A model generated the notes under the pieces. That model made no database searches. It had not been told where the DNA came from and worked only from the letters and a program-made list of their open reading frames with translations. Shown here one piece after another: positions 38,203 to 47,121 of a DNA stretch of 64,000 bases; positions within the stretch are counted from its first letter, which is position 1; each line of letters begins with the position of its first letter. The translations under genes were made by a program, and so were the position numbers. Origin of the DNA: Variovorax sp. YR216 (GTDB lineage: Bacteria; Pseudomonadota; Gammaproteobacteria; Burkholderiales; Burkholderiaceae_C); the NCBI RefSeq assembly GCF_900107745.1, contig NZ_FNRO01000002.1:496001-560000 (forward strand), in the 5' to 3' direction.

Positions 38203-39651
38203 TCACGAAAAGCGCATCACCCCATCGTCCACCGCGCCGAATCGCAGCGTCACGAGGTCGGCGAGGTAGTTCTGGTTCAGCTTCCACGGCTTCTTCGTGC
38301 CTTGCTTGGGCAACTGGTCCATCACGCGCTGGAAGTAGCCCGACGAGAAGTCGACCCACGGGTGCAGCGTCATGGCTCCGTCGTCCGCGCGAGGCACGCA
38401 TTGCCGTGCGCCAGTCTGCTTCATGTGATTGAGCAGCCGGCAGACGAAGATGGCGGCGAGGTCGGCCTTCAGTGTCCACGACGCGTTCGTGTAGCCGAAG
38501 ATGCTGGCGAAGTTCGGCACGCCAGCGAACAGCACCCCCTTGTAGTTGACCAGTTCGGCCGGGGCGAGCTTGCGTCCATCCACACGCATCTCGAGGCCAC
38601 CGACCAGCTTCAGCTTCAGGCCGGTGGCGGTCACGACGAGGTCCGCGGGCAGCTCCGCCCCGCTCGCAAGCCGCAGGCCGGTCTCGGTGAAGGATTCGAT
38701 CGTGTCGGTGACGACGCTGGCGCGTCCTTTTCGGATGGCCTTGAAGAGGTCGCCGTCGGGCACGAAGCACAGGCGCTGCTCCCACGGGTTGTAGCTTGGC
38801 GTGAAGTGCCTGTCGATGTCGTAGTCGGGACCGAGCTGCCGTCTCACCAGCTTCAGCAGCGTCGCCTTCGCGAATGCCGGCCTGCGCCTGCACAGCTTGA
38901 AGATCCCCACGGAAAGCAGCACGTTCTTCCAGCGCGTCAAGGCATGCGAAGCCCCGTCCCCGACGTGGCGCCGCAGCCATCGGGCGATCGGGTCCACCGT
39001 CGGAAGGCTCAGCACGTAGGACGGTGAGCGCTGCAGCATCGTCACGTGCGCAGCGGTCCTGGCGAGTTCCGGCACCAGTGTGACGGCCGTCGCCCCGCTG
39101 CCGATCACGACGACGCGCTTGCCGGCATGGTCGATGTCGTCCGTCCAGTGTTGGGGATGCACCACGCGGCCGCCGAAGCGTTCGAGTCCCGGAAAGGCGG
39201 GCGTGTAGCCTTCCGCGTAGTCGTAGTAGCCGCTGCACACCAGCAGGAAGCCACATCGCAGGACGATGCGTTCGCCGGAATCGCATTCGGCCTCGACGGT
39301 CCACCGCGCATCGGCCGATGACCAGCTCGCCGAACGCACGCGGTGGCGATAGCGGATCAGGCGATCGACGCCGGTCTCGCGTGCGGTCGCTTGCAGGTAT
39401 TCGAGGATGGAGCGCCCATCGGCGATGGAACGCGCATCCGTCCACGGACGGAACGAATAGCCCAGGGTATGCATGTCCGAGTCCGACCGCACGCCTGGAT
39501 AGCGGAAGAGGTCCCAGGTGCCACCCAGCGCGTCGCGCGCTTCGAGGATGACCACGCTGAGTTCGGGGCAGTGCCGCTGCAGGTGGGCGGCCGCACCGAT
39601 GCCGGACAACCCGGCGCCGACGATCAGCACGTCGACGAAGTCACCGGCCAT
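38203..39651 (-). CDS. Flavin-containing monooxygenase (Baeyer-Villiger type, EthA-like)
   Basis: An FAD/NADPH enzyme of 482 residues that likely oxidises a ketone, thioether or similar group. The FAD motif is GAGLSG (12-17) and the NADPH motif GSGATA (184-189). The Baeyer-Villiger fingerprint F-x-G-x3-H-x3-W appears as FGGRVVHPQHW (159-169), but the usual following Pro or Asp is Thr170. EthA has a similar block. A 93-residue protein gene precedes it by eight bases on the same strand and a flavin reductase-like gene is further upstream. The substrate is unknown. Confidence 0.85.
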   Translation of the reverse strand: MAGDFVDVLIVGAGLSGIGAAAHLQRHCPELSVVILEARDALGGTWDLFRYPGVRSDSDMHTLGYSFRPWTDARSIADGRSILEYLQATARETGVDRLIRYRHRVRSASWSSADARWTVEAECDSGERIVLRCGFLLVCSGYYDYAEGYTPAFPGLERFGGRVVHPQHWTDDIDHAGKRVVVIGSGATAVTLVPELARTAAHVTMLQRSPSYVLSLPTVDPIARWLRRHVGDGASHALTRWKNVLLSVGIFKLCRRRPAFAKATLLKLVRRQLGPDYDIDRHFTPSYNPWEQRLCFVPDGDLFKAIRKGRASVVTDTIESFTETGLRLASGAELPADLVVTATGLKLKLVGGLEMRVDGRKLAPAELVNYKGVLFAGVPNFASIFGYTNASWTLKADLAAIFVCRLLNHMKQTGARQCVPRADDGAMTLHPWVDFSSGYFQRVMDQLPKQGTKKPWKLNQNYLADLVTLRFGAVDDGVMRFS

Positions 39652-39659
39652 GAGGCCCG

Positions 39660-39941
39660 TCAGGCTTTGGACTGGCCGCCCTGCCGGTTGCCACCAAGCG
39701 CATAGACGACCGGCTTTTCGTCCGGAAGCTTCGGCGTCCCTGCACCTTCACCCAGCGGCACGTGCGACGTCCCGTAGACCTCGCGCTCCAATCGCTTGGC
39801 GCGTTCCGCATACATGCGGGCGAGGGCGCCGTGGTGCTCCGCGGCGGCCTGGTGCTCGATGCGGGCCAGGTTGGCCTCTTCGAGCAGGGTCATGATGCGA
39901 CGAAGATGACCGTTTCGATGGGGCTGGAAGATGTTGAACAT
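39660..39941 (-). CDS. Hypothetical 93-residue protein upstream of the monooxygenase
   Basis: A small soluble protein with a clear ribosome site (GGAGGAACC before ATG 39941). The first two thirds (MTLLEEANLARIEHQAAAEH, then ALARMYAERAKRLEREVYGT) look like a helical, heptad-rich segment; the last part is a flexible Gly/Pro/Lys-rich tail. I do not know the family. It ends eight bases before the monooxygenase start, so it is probably its operon partner. Confidence 0.6.
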   Translation of the reverse strand: MFNIFQPHRNGHLRRIMTLLEEANLARIEHQAAAEHHGALARMYAERAKRLEREVYGTSHVPLGEGAGTPKLPDEKPVVYALGGNRQGGQSKA

Positions 39942-40086
39942 CGGTTCCTCCGAATACGTGAGCCTGCAAGGAAGCAGTTGTAACGTGATTCGCCGATCTC
40001 GTGCATGTCAGCCGGATTCCACGATTGAGGTAGGCCGCCCGGCCAGTGACTCAGCGGTGGACAAAGAAGTAGAGTGGAAGGATTGC

Positions 40087-40716
40087 CTACATCTCGTCGA
40101 TCGGGGTGCTGCGCGTGCCACCCTGCGCCGCCAGCGAGTAGCGCTCGCGCGTCTTCACGTAGAAGCTCGCGCCGAAACGCCCCACCGGGAAGTAGTGCTG
40201 CAGCCGCACGCGCCAGGTCTCGGTGTCGATCAGTTCGTCGCGGGCGTGCATCCAGCGCACCTGGCCGATGAAGATCTGCCGGCTGTCGGTTTCCAGCGTT
40301 TCCCACAGCGTGCATTCGAAGGCAACCGGCGCCTCCGCGATGCGCGGCGGCTTCACGGCGCGGCTCGGCAGCGCGGTGAATCGAACCACGTCGAGCTCGC
40401 TCACATGCGGCGGATGCCGATCGCCGCAGCGGTGCATCTGCTCGGCAATGTCCTCGTCCGCGAGGTGGACGACGAATTCGCCGGTACGCACGATGTTGGC
40501 CGCCGTATCCTTGAGAGCGTTGTCCTGAAGGCGGTTCACGCTGATCATCACGATGGGTGGCTCTTCGCCGAGCATGTTGAACATGCTGAACGGCGCCGCG
40601 TTGACCACGCCGTCCACGCCGATCGTCGTGACAAGCGCGATCGGGCGCGGCACGATCAGGCTTGCCATCAACTTGTAGCGCTGGTACTCGGTGAGCTGCG
40701 AGAAATCAACGTCCAT
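40087..40716 (-). CDS. Flavin reductase domain protein (FMN-binding split barrel)
   Basis: A 209-residue protein of the flavin reductase-like family, which binds FMN in a split beta-barrel. It starts MDVDFSQLTEYQRYKLMASL, followed by IVPRPIALVTTIGVDGVVNA, PFSMFNMLGEEPPIVMISVN and TGEFVVHLAD blocks. Such proteins either supply reduced flavin or act on small substrates directly. It is divergent from the DUF3014 gene and lies 145 bases upstream of the 93-residue protein and monooxygenase genes on the same strand, so a link to them is possible. Confidence 0.88.
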   Translation of the reverse strand: MDVDFSQLTEYQRYKLMASLIVPRPIALVTTIGVDGVVNAAPFSMFNMLGEEPPIVMISVNRLQDNALKDTAANIVRTGEFVVHLADEDIAEQMHRCGDRHPPHVSELDVVRFTALPSRAVKPPRIAEAPVAFECTLWETLETDSRQIFIGQVRWMHARDELIDTETWRVRLQHYFPVGRFGASFYVKTRERYSLAAQGGTRSTPIDEM

Positions 40717-40752
40717 GATGATTTTTGAAAAGTGAGAGAGGAGCATTCCACC

Positions 40753-41646
40753 ATGCCCCAGTACGACGACCCAGCAGAATTCAGGCCAGCACGCGAATCC
40801 TCGATGTGGATCCCGGTGGTGGTCATCGTGGCGGTACTCGTCGCCGCGTTCGGCTGGTGGCGCTGGTCGCAGCAAAAGGAGGCACCGCCCGAGGCCCCGC
40901 CCACCGCGACCGCGCCCCAACCCCAGGCAGTGCCCGCCGACGTGCCCCCGCAGCCGCCGGTCGCGACGGGGCCGCAGAACCCGATGGACAACCTCGCGGA
41001 GCCCGAGAAGTCGCTGCCTGCGCTGAATGATGCCGACTCGCACGTGACGAGCGCACTCAACGATCTGCTCGGCCGCAAGAATGTCATGTCCTTCCTGCAG
41101 CTCGACGGCTTCGTGCGCCGCGCGGTCGCGACCGTCGACAACCTGCCGCGCGAGCATGCGACCGCGCGCGTGTGGCCGGTGCTGCCGACACCGCAGCGTT
41201 TCGCGGTCCAGGGCAACGGCGAAGTGAAGACGATCAGCCCCGACAACGGTGCGCGCTACACGCCCTTCGTGCTCTTCGTCGAATCGATCGACCCTGCGCG
41301 CGCGGTGGCGCTCTATGCGCGTCTCTATCCGCTGTTCCAGGAAGCCTTTGAGGAGCTCGGCTATCCGAACCGCTACTTCAATGATCGATTGGTGGCGGTG
41401 CTCGACCATCTGCTGAAGACGCCCGAGCCCACTGGGCCGATCCAGGTCAAGATCACCGAAGTGAAGGGCGAGATGCCGCTGGCGAACCCCTGGACGCGCT
41501 ACGAATTCGTCGATCCGCAGCTCGAGGCGCTCTCGGCGGGGCAGAAGCTCCTGATCCGCATGGGGCCGGTAAACGAGCGGCGCATGAAGGCCCGGCTCTC
41601 CGAACTGCGCCGCCTTGTCGCGACCGGGACGATGGCGAAGAAGTGA
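40753..41646 (+). CDS. DUF3014 domain membrane-anchored protein
   Basis: A 297-residue protein with one membrane helix (about 18-35, MWIPVVVIVAVLVAAFGWW), a Pro/Ala-rich linker (about 43-80) and a globular C-terminal DUF3014 domain (SALNDLLGRKNVMSFLQLDG, NGARYTPFVLFVESIDPARA, ITEVKGEMPLANPWTRYEF). Topology suggests the domain faces the periplasm. Function is unknown. The start is ATG 40753 with AGAGGAG nine bases upstream; GTG 40732 is possible but has no better site. Confidence 0.82.
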   Translation: MPQYDDPAEFRPARESSMWIPVVVIVAVLVAAFGWWRWSQQKEAPPEAPPTATAPQPQAVPADVPPQPPVATGPQNPMDNLAEPEKSLPALNDADSHVTSALNDLLGRKNVMSFLQLDGFVRRAVATVDNLPREHATARVWPVLPTPQRFAVQGNGEVKTISPDNGARYTPFVLFVESIDPARAVALYARLYPLFQEAFEELGYPNRYFNDRLVAVLDHLLKTPEPTGPIQVKITEVKGEMPLANPWTRYEFVDPQLEALSAGQKLLIRMGPVNERRMKARLSELRRLVATGTMAKK

Positions 41647-41662
41647 CCTACCCGACGGTAGG
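41647..41662. repeat. Short perfect inverted repeat after DUF3014 gene
   Basis: CCTACC-CGAC-GGTAGG begins right after the DUF3014 stop codon. It has no T-tract, so it is not a standard terminator; it could be an operator for the livH promoter or a mRNA 3' hairpin. Confidence 0.4.
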
Positions 41663-41793
41663 AACGCGAGTCTCCTAGGCGACGCGATCTCGGGAGAAAC
41701 CTTAGTCGGCGTGGCGCAGCACGCTTCCACAATGGGCCGCTTCGATACAGCCCCGGCGCATCCTCGGCGCGCACGGGACAGCCGAGGAACCCA

Positions 41794-42660
41794 GTGGAAC
41801 TGTTTTTTCAGCAACTTCTCAACGGCCTCACCATCGGCGGCGTCTACAGCCTCGTGGCCCTGGGGCTGACACTCGTCTACGGCATCCTGCACGTGCCGAA
41901 TTTCGCGCACGGCGCGTTCTACATGTCGGGCGCGTTCGCCGGCTACTACCTGATGGCCAAGCTCGGCCTGAACTACTGGGTCGCGATGGCCGGCGCGGCG
42001 GTGGTGGTCGCGGTGATCTCGATGCTCGCCCAGCGGCTGGTGTTCCATCCGCTGCGCAACGCGCCGGAGCTGCACGACATGATCGCGGCCATCGGCATCC
42101 TGCTGTTTCTCGAAGCCGGCGCGCAGGCGCTCTTCGGCGCGGATTTCCATCGCATGCCGACGCCCTATGGGCAGGTGGTCGAGATCTTCGGCCTCACCGC
42201 GCCGCTGCAGCGCCTCTTGATCATCGCGGGCGCGTTCGGGCTGATGGTGCTGCTGCATCTGTTCCTCAACCACACCGTAATCGGCTCGACCATCATCGCG
42301 ATGGCGCAGAACCGTGATGGCGCAGCGCTGGTGGGCATCGACGCATCCCGCGTCACGCTGCTGGTGTTCGCGATCTCGGGCGCGCTGGCTGCGATCGCTG
42401 CAGTGCTCTACGCACCCATCAACCTGGTCTATCCGGCGATGGGCAATCTGGTCATCACCAAGGCCTTCGTGATCATCATCCTCGGCGGCATGGGCAGCTT
42501 CCCGGGCGCGATCGTCGGCGGGCTGATCATCGGCATGGCCGAGAGCTTCGGCGGCTTCTACGTGTCCACCGACTACAAGGACATCATCGCGTTCGTGCTG
42601 CTGGTGGTGATCCTTTCCTTCCGCCCGCAGGGGCTGTTCACCATGAGGGGAGCCCGCTGA
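41794..42660 (+). CDS. livH: Branched-chain amino acid ABC transporter permease LivH
   Basis: A 288-residue inner-membrane permease of the HAAT family, multi-spanning, beginning VELFFQQLLNGLTIGGVYSL. The cytoplasmic block MAQNRDGAALVGIDASRVTL is characteristic of LivH proteins. It starts at GTG 41794 with GAGGAAC upstream. The stop overlaps the livM start. It is the first gene of a five-gene importer operon (H, M, G, F, receptor); the actual substrate could be branched-chain amino acids, or aromatic acids, amides or urea as in many homologues. Confidence 0.92.
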   Translation: MELFFQQLLNGLTIGGVYSLVALGLTLVYGILHVPNFAHGAFYMSGAFAGYYLMAKLGLNYWVAMAGAAVVVAVISMLAQRLVFHPLRNAPELHDMIAAIGILLFLEAGAQALFGADFHRMPTPYGQVVEIFGLTAPLQRLLIIAGAFGLMVLLHLFLNHTVIGSTIIAMAQNRDGAALVGIDASRVTLLVFAISGALAAIAAVLYAPINLVYPAMGNLVITKAFVIIILGGMGSFPGAIVGGLIIGMAESFGGFYVSTDYKDIIAFVLLVVILSFRPQGLFTMRGAR

Positions 42661-43661
42661 TGCGCCTGCTCGAAGGAAAGGCCGGCTGGGCACTGCTCGC
42701 CGCGCTGGCGCTGGCGTTCCCGCTCGTCGCGCCGAACAACTACCTGATCTCGGTGGCGACGCTGGCCTTCATCATGGCCATCGCTGCGCTGGGGCTGAAC
42801 CTCATCACCGGCTACACGGGCCAGTTCAACCTCGCGCACGGGGCCTTCATGGCGATCGGCGCGTACACGGTCGGCATCCTGACGGTCGATCACCAGGTGC
42901 CGTTCTGGATCGCCTTCGCGCTTGCGGGCGTGGTGACCGGCGTGCTGGGCTATTTCATCGGCCTGCTGTCGCTGCGGCTGCGCGGCCACTACTTCTCGAT
43001 CTTCACGCTGTGCGTGAGCTACATCCTCTTCCTGCTCATCGAGAAGTGGGAAAGCCTCACGCACGGGCCGGTCGGCATCATGGGCATTCCCGCGCCGACA
43101 GGCATCGGGCCGGTGCGCTTCGACACGCCGCTCGCGCAGTACTACCTGGTGCTGGCCTTTCTCGCGCTGGGGATCTGGGTGATGGCGCGCATCGTGCGCT
43201 CGCTGCTCGGACGCAGCTTCATGGCGGTGCGCAACAGCGACGATCTCGCGGAGGCGCTGGGCATCGACCTGATGCGCACCAAGACGCTGTCCTTCGTGCT
43301 GTCGGTGATCTATGCGGGCTTCGCCGGTGCTCTCTATGCGGGGCAGGTGCGATTTCTGGGGCCGGATCTCGCGAGCGAGGCCGTGACCTTCGACCTGATC
43401 ATGTTCGTGCTGGTCGGCGGCGTGGGCACGCTGCTGGGGCCGCTGGTCGGCACCTTCCTTGTCACGGCGCTGACGCAGAGCCTGCAGTTCCTGCAGGACT
43501 ACCGCATGGTCGTCTTCGGCCCGCTGCTGGTGGCGCTGATCATCTTCCTGCCGGATGGCATCGTCGGCACCTGGCTCAAGCGTCGCGCGCGTCGCGCGGA
43601 TGCGGTTCAGGGCGAAGGCCGGGCGCAGGTCGCCGTGACGGAGGCGAAGTCCCATGCTTGA
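42660..43661 (+). CDS. livM: Branched-chain amino acid ABC transporter permease LivM
   Basis: A 333-residue permease. The family block is NLITGYTGQFNLAHGAFMAIGAY near residue 48 (a shorter phrase, GYTGQFNLAHGAF, is diagnostic), and the cytoplasmic loop is MAVRNSDDLAEALGIDLMRT. About ten hydrophobic segments. Overlaps livH by one base (TGATG) and livG by eight bases. Confidence 0.92.
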   Translation: MRLLEGKAGWALLAALALAFPLVAPNNYLISVATLAFIMAIAALGLNLITGYTGQFNLAHGAFMAIGAYTVGILTVDHQVPFWIAFALAGVVTGVLGYFIGLLSLRLRGHYFSIFTLCVSYILFLLIEKWESLTHGPVGIMGIPAPTGIGPVRFDTPLAQYYLVLAFLALGIWVMARIVRSLLGRSFMAVRNSDDLAEALGIDLMRTKTLSFVLSVIYAGFAGALYAGQVRFLGPDLASEAVTFDLIMFVLVGGVGTLLGPLVGTFLVTALTQSLQFLQDYRMVVFGPLLVALIIFLPDGIVGTWLKRRARRADAVQGEGRAQVAVTEAKSHA

Positions 43662-44418
43662 GATTGACCAACTGACGAAGCAGTTCTTCGGGCTCACAGC
43701 GGTCGATTCGGTGACCACGCGCTTCGAGCGCGGCCAAGTGAGCGCCATCATCGGCCCGAACGGCGCAGGCAAGACCACCTTCTTCAACCTTGTCGCCGGC
43801 ACGCACAAGCCGACGTCGGGCCGCATCACCTTCAAGGGCCAGGACGTCACGGGCATGCGGCCCGACCATGTGGCGCGGCTCGGCATTGCGCGCACCTTCC
43901 AGACCACGCACCTGTTCGACAACGCGAGCGTGCTCGACAACCTGATCGTCGGCCATCGCCTGCGCACCCGCTCGGGCCTGTGGGACGTGCTCGCCAACTC
44001 GAAGCGGCTGCAGGAGGAAGAGCGCCTGTGCCGCGAGAAGGCGCGCGAGGCGCTCGATTTCGTCGGTGCCTCGCACATCGCCAACCGCATCGCGGCCGAC
44101 ATCACGCAGGAGGAGCGCAAGCGCGTGGCCTTCGCGCTCGCGCTCGCGACCGATCCGGAACTGCTGCTGCTCGACGAACCCGCGGGCGGCGTGAATCCGG
44201 AGGAGACCGTCGGCCTTGCGGCGCTGATCCGCAAGCTGGTGGACCACGGCAAGACCGTGTGCCTGATCGAACACAAGATGGACATGATCATGCGGCTGGC
44301 CGACAAGATCGTCGTGCTCAACAACGGCGCGAAGATCGCCGAAGGAACGCCCGCCGAGATCCGCCGCGATCCGCATGTGATCGAGGCCTACCTGGGGACG
44401 GACCATGTTGCGGTTTGA
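43654..44418 (+). CDS. livG: Branched-chain amino acid ABC transporter ATPase LivG
   Basis: A 254-residue ATPase. Walker A GPNGAGKT (30-37), the LivG-specific IARTFQTTHLFDNASVLDNL block, and LLLDEPAGGVNPEET. The signature LSGGQ is replaced by ITQEERKR, which is unusual: most LivG proteins carry LSYGQQRR there. The C-terminus VIEAYLGTDHVAV is typical. Overlaps livM and livF, so the four genes are tightly coupled. Confidence 0.9.
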   Translation: MLEIDQLTKQFFGLTAVDSVTTRFERGQVSAIIGPNGAGKTTFFNLVAGTHKPTSGRITFKGQDVTGMRPDHVARLGIARTFQTTHLFDNASVLDNLIVGHRLRTRSGLWDVLANSKRLQEEERLCREKAREALDFVGASHIANRIAADITQEERKRVAFALALATDPELLLLDEPAGGVNPEETVGLAALIRKLVDHGKTVCLIEHKMDMIMRLADKIVVLNNGAKIAEGTPAEIRRDPHVIEAYLGTDHVAV

Positions 44419-45112
44419 GAACGTCGACCTGCATTACGGCAGCTTTCGCGCGCTGAGCGGCGTGTCGCTGCACGCAGCGCCTGGCGAGCTGGTGGTGCTG
44501 CTCGGTGCGAACGGCGCGGGCAAGACATCGATCTTCATGGCGGCGAGCGGCATCCAGAAGCCGAGCGCGGGCAGCATCCGCTTCGGCGATCGCGAGCTCA
44601 TCGGCCAGCGCCCCGCGCAGATCGTCGCGTCGGGCCTCGTGCATTGCCCCGAGGGGCGCAAGCTGTTCCCGATGATGTCGGTGCGCAAGAACCTCACGCT
44701 GGGCGCTTATGTGCATCGCCGCGACAAGGCCGGCATCCAGCGCTCCATCGACGAGGTGTTCAGCCTGTTCCCGATCCTCGAGAAGAAGCAGGACCATCCG
44801 GCCGGTTCGCTCTCCGGCGGCCAGCAGCAGATGGTCGCCATCGGCCGCGCGCTGCTCGGCCGGCCCAAGCTGCTGCTGCTCGACGAACCGTCGCTCGGGC
44901 TCGCGCCGCTGATCGTCAAGCAGGTGTTCGAAGTGATCCAGCGCATCAACCAGGCCGGCACCACGGTGCTGCTGGCGGAGCAGAACGCGTACTCGGCGCT
45001 GGCGATCGCCCATCGCGCCTACGTCATCGAGCGCGGCCACATCACGCTCGAAGGCGACCGCGATTCGCTGCTCAACAACGAAGCCGTGCGCGCTGCGTAC
45101 ATCGGCGGATGA
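44405..45112 (+). CDS. livF: Branched-chain amino acid ABC transporter ATPase LivF
   Basis: A 235-residue ATPase, the second nucleotide-binding subunit. Walker A GANGAGKT, the CPEGRKLFPMMSVRKNLTLG block diagnostic of LivF, signature LSGGQQQM and LLLDEPSLGLAP. Its start lies inside the end of livG. The receptor gene follows after 43 bases. Confidence 0.93.
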   Translation: MLRFENVDLHYGSFRALSGVSLHAAPGELVVLLGANGAGKTSIFMAASGIQKPSAGSIRFGDRELIGQRPAQIVASGLVHCPEGRKLFPMMSVRKNLTLGAYVHRRDKAGIQRSIDEVFSLFPILEKKQDHPAGSLSGGQQQMVAIGRALLGRPKLLLLDEPSLGLAPLIVKQVFEVIQRINQAGTTVLLAEQNAYSALAIAHRAYVIERGHITLEGDRDSLLNNEAVRAAYIGG

Positions 45113-45155
45113 CATGACGCGCACCCTCTATCAATCAACCACAAGGAGATACCTG

Positions 45156-46340
45156 ATGCAGAGACATTCATCGACCCGTCGCCGCTTCGCGTTGCTGCCC
45201 ACCGCGCTGGCGCTTCTGGGTGCGTTCGGAGCCGGTTCGGCTCTTGCGCAGGACACCGTGAAGATCGGCTTCACCGGCCCCCTGAGCGGCGGTGCGGCGC
45301 TCTACGGCAAGAACGTGGTCAACGGCATCGAGATGGCGATCAAGGAGATCAACGCCGCCGGCCTCGAGGTCGGCGGCAAGAAGGTCAAGCTCGAACTCGT
45401 GGCGCTGGACGACAAGTACTCGCCCGCCGATGCCGCGATCAACGCGCGCCGCCTCGCGCAGCAGCACCAGGCGCCGGTGGTGTTCGTGCCGCACTCGGGC
45501 GGCATCTATGCGATGCAGGCCTTCAACGAGCAGGAAAAGTTCATCGTGATGGCGTACTCCAGCACGCCGAAGATCACCGAGACGGGCAACAAGCTCACCA
45601 TCCGCATTCCGCCGACCTTCAATTCCTACATCGAGCCCTTCACGCGCTACGAGATGAAGAAGTTCGGCAAGAAGGTCGGCATGCTGCCGGGCGACCATGA
45701 GTACGCGAAGAACTGGACGCAGCTCTTCGGCCCCGCATGGGAGAAGGCCGGCGGCACGATCGCGTCGAACAACCCGATGTCCTACAACCGTTCGGCGGAC
45801 TTCTACAGCGGCGTGAGCCGCGTGCTCGCCGAGAAGCCCGACGTGCTCTTCGTCGGCGGCCCCTCGGAGCCGACGGCGCTGGTGGTCAAGCAGGCGCGCG
45901 AACTGGGCTTCAAGGGCGGCTTCCTGATCATGGATCAGGCCAAGCTCGACGAGATGGCGAAGGTCACCGATGGATTGGGGCCGCTCGAAGGCTCGATCGG
46001 CGTGCTGCCGGTGTCGTACGACGAGCGCGTCGGTCCCAAGACATTCGCGGCGGCCTATCGCAAGGCGTATGGCGCCGACAAGGACCCGACCACCGAGTCT
46101 TCGTACAACTACGCGATGACGCACGCCGTGGCCGCCGCGATGAAGCTGGCCGGCACCACGTCAGACGCGACAGCCATCCGCGCCAAGATGGGCGAGGCGA
46201 TCGGCAAGCTGCCTAAGGAAACGAACGCCGGCGAGTTCAAGGGCGTCGATGCGGTCGGCGGCACGGTGGTCGATCCCTTGGTCGCAACGGTCGAGGGCGG
46301 CAAGATCAGGCCGGTGAATCTCAGCGACCTGATGAAGTAA
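45156..46340 (+). CDS. ABC transporter substrate-binding protein (LivK-like)
   Basis: A 394-residue periplasmic receptor starting at ATG 45156 with AAGGAG upstream. The signal peptide (MQRHSSTRRRFALLPTALAL) is cleaved near SALAQ; the mature protein begins DTVKIGFTGPLSGGAALYGK, the usual LivK-like start. It is the last gene of the liv operon, while receptors often come first. Substrate unresolved. A GGGCTGG/CCAGCCC hairpin at 46359-46381 follows but lacks a T-tract. Confidence 0.92.
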   Translation: MQRHSSTRRRFALLPTALALLGAFGAGSALAQDTVKIGFTGPLSGGAALYGKNVVNGIEMAIKEINAAGLEVGGKKVKLELVALDDKYSPADAAINARRLAQQHQAPVVFVPHSGGIYAMQAFNEQEKFIVMAYSSTPKITETGNKLTIRIPPTFNSYIEPFTRYEMKKFGKKVGMLPGDHEYAKNWTQLFGPAWEKAGGTIASNNPMSYNRSADFYSGVSRVLAEKPDVLFVGGPSEPTALVVKQARELGFKGGFLIMDQAKLDEMAKVTDGLGPLEGSIGVLPVSYDERVGPKTFAAAYRKAYGADKDPTTESSYNYAMTHAVAAAMKLAGTTSDATAIRAKMGEAIGKLPKETNAGEFKGVDAVGGTVVDPLVATVEGGKIRPVNLSDLMK

Positions 46341-46435
46341 GCGCTGCAGGCGGCGGCCGGGCTGGTCGAACAGGCCAGCCCCCGCACGAGCAGCAGCCTG
46401 CGTTCGCTCCGAGCCCTCGCGCCGCGCTGCGGTGC

Positions 46436-47005
46436 TCAGTTGCAGACGGTCGTGGTGCCGACCGGACGGCAGGTCCTGCCGTCGATGCTGCGGTAGCGGT
46501 CAAGCTGACCAGTGTTGCGATCCCAATGGTTGCCCTGTACGTCCTTGCAGGTGCGGTCGCCGCATTTGGTGATCCGGGGGCGCATGTCGCGTGGGCGGTT
46601 CGGCGGGCGGTTGACGCCGGGGCTGTAGTAGCCGTCGTCGATCCACATCGGGTCTTCGCCGCGATCGCTCCAGCGCGATTCGTCGGACCGGCCGGTGTTG
46701 TTGCCGGTGCGGCGGCCGTCGATGATGATCGGGCCTGCGGGTGCCTGCGGCGGCGCCGCGACGACGCTCGAATCGGGTTCCGGCGGGGTGCTCCGGACGG
46801 GGGCCGGCTGCCGATCCCCGCCCACGATCGAGATGGGGTCCGTCGTGGTCACGCTCGCTACCTTGTGCGCGCCGCGCGGGCATGTGCCGTCCGTGTAGCT
46901 CACGTTGCCCGCCCCATCGGCGCAGCGGATCACCTCGGCGCCGGCGGGGGGGCCGAAGGTCGCGAGAGCAGCCGCAAGGATCAGCGATGCACGCATGGAG
47001 AGCAT
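46436..47005 (-). CDS. DUF4124 domain envelope protein
   Basis: A 189-residue exported protein. The signal peptide (MLSMRASLILAAALATFG) is cleaved near AGAEV. The mature N-terminus EVIRCADGAGNVSYTDGTCP is a DUF4124 domain, frequent in small proteobacterial envelope proteins. A Pro-rich middle and a C-terminal four-cysteine segment (KCGDRTCKDVQGNHWDRNTG, then TCRPVGTTTVCN) follow. GAGGAGGACA before the ATG at 47005 decides the start over the ATG three codons in. Function unknown. Confidence 0.8.
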   Translation of the reverse strand: MLSMRASLILAAALATFGPPAGAEVIRCADGAGNVSYTDGTCPRGAHKVASVTTTDPISIVGGDRQPAPVRSTPPEPDSSVVAAPPQAPAGPIIIDGRRTGNNTGRSDESRWSDRGEDPMWIDDGYYSPGVNRPPNRPRDMRPRITKCGDRTCKDVQGNHWDRNTGQLDRYRSIDGRTCRPVGTTTVCN

Positions 47006-47121
47006 TGTCCTCCTCGATCAAGAGAGCGCGCACTCGCAGTGGTTGATTGCAACTTCGACGCGCTTGACATGCCTTGACGGCACAGCGCAGGATCGGTCGC
47101 GCATCAACAGCGGAGAACGCA

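Noticed and set aside
46359-46381. GGGCTGG/CCAGCCC hairpin after the liv operon as a terminator
   Set aside because: No T-tract follows; at most a mRNA 3' hairpin.
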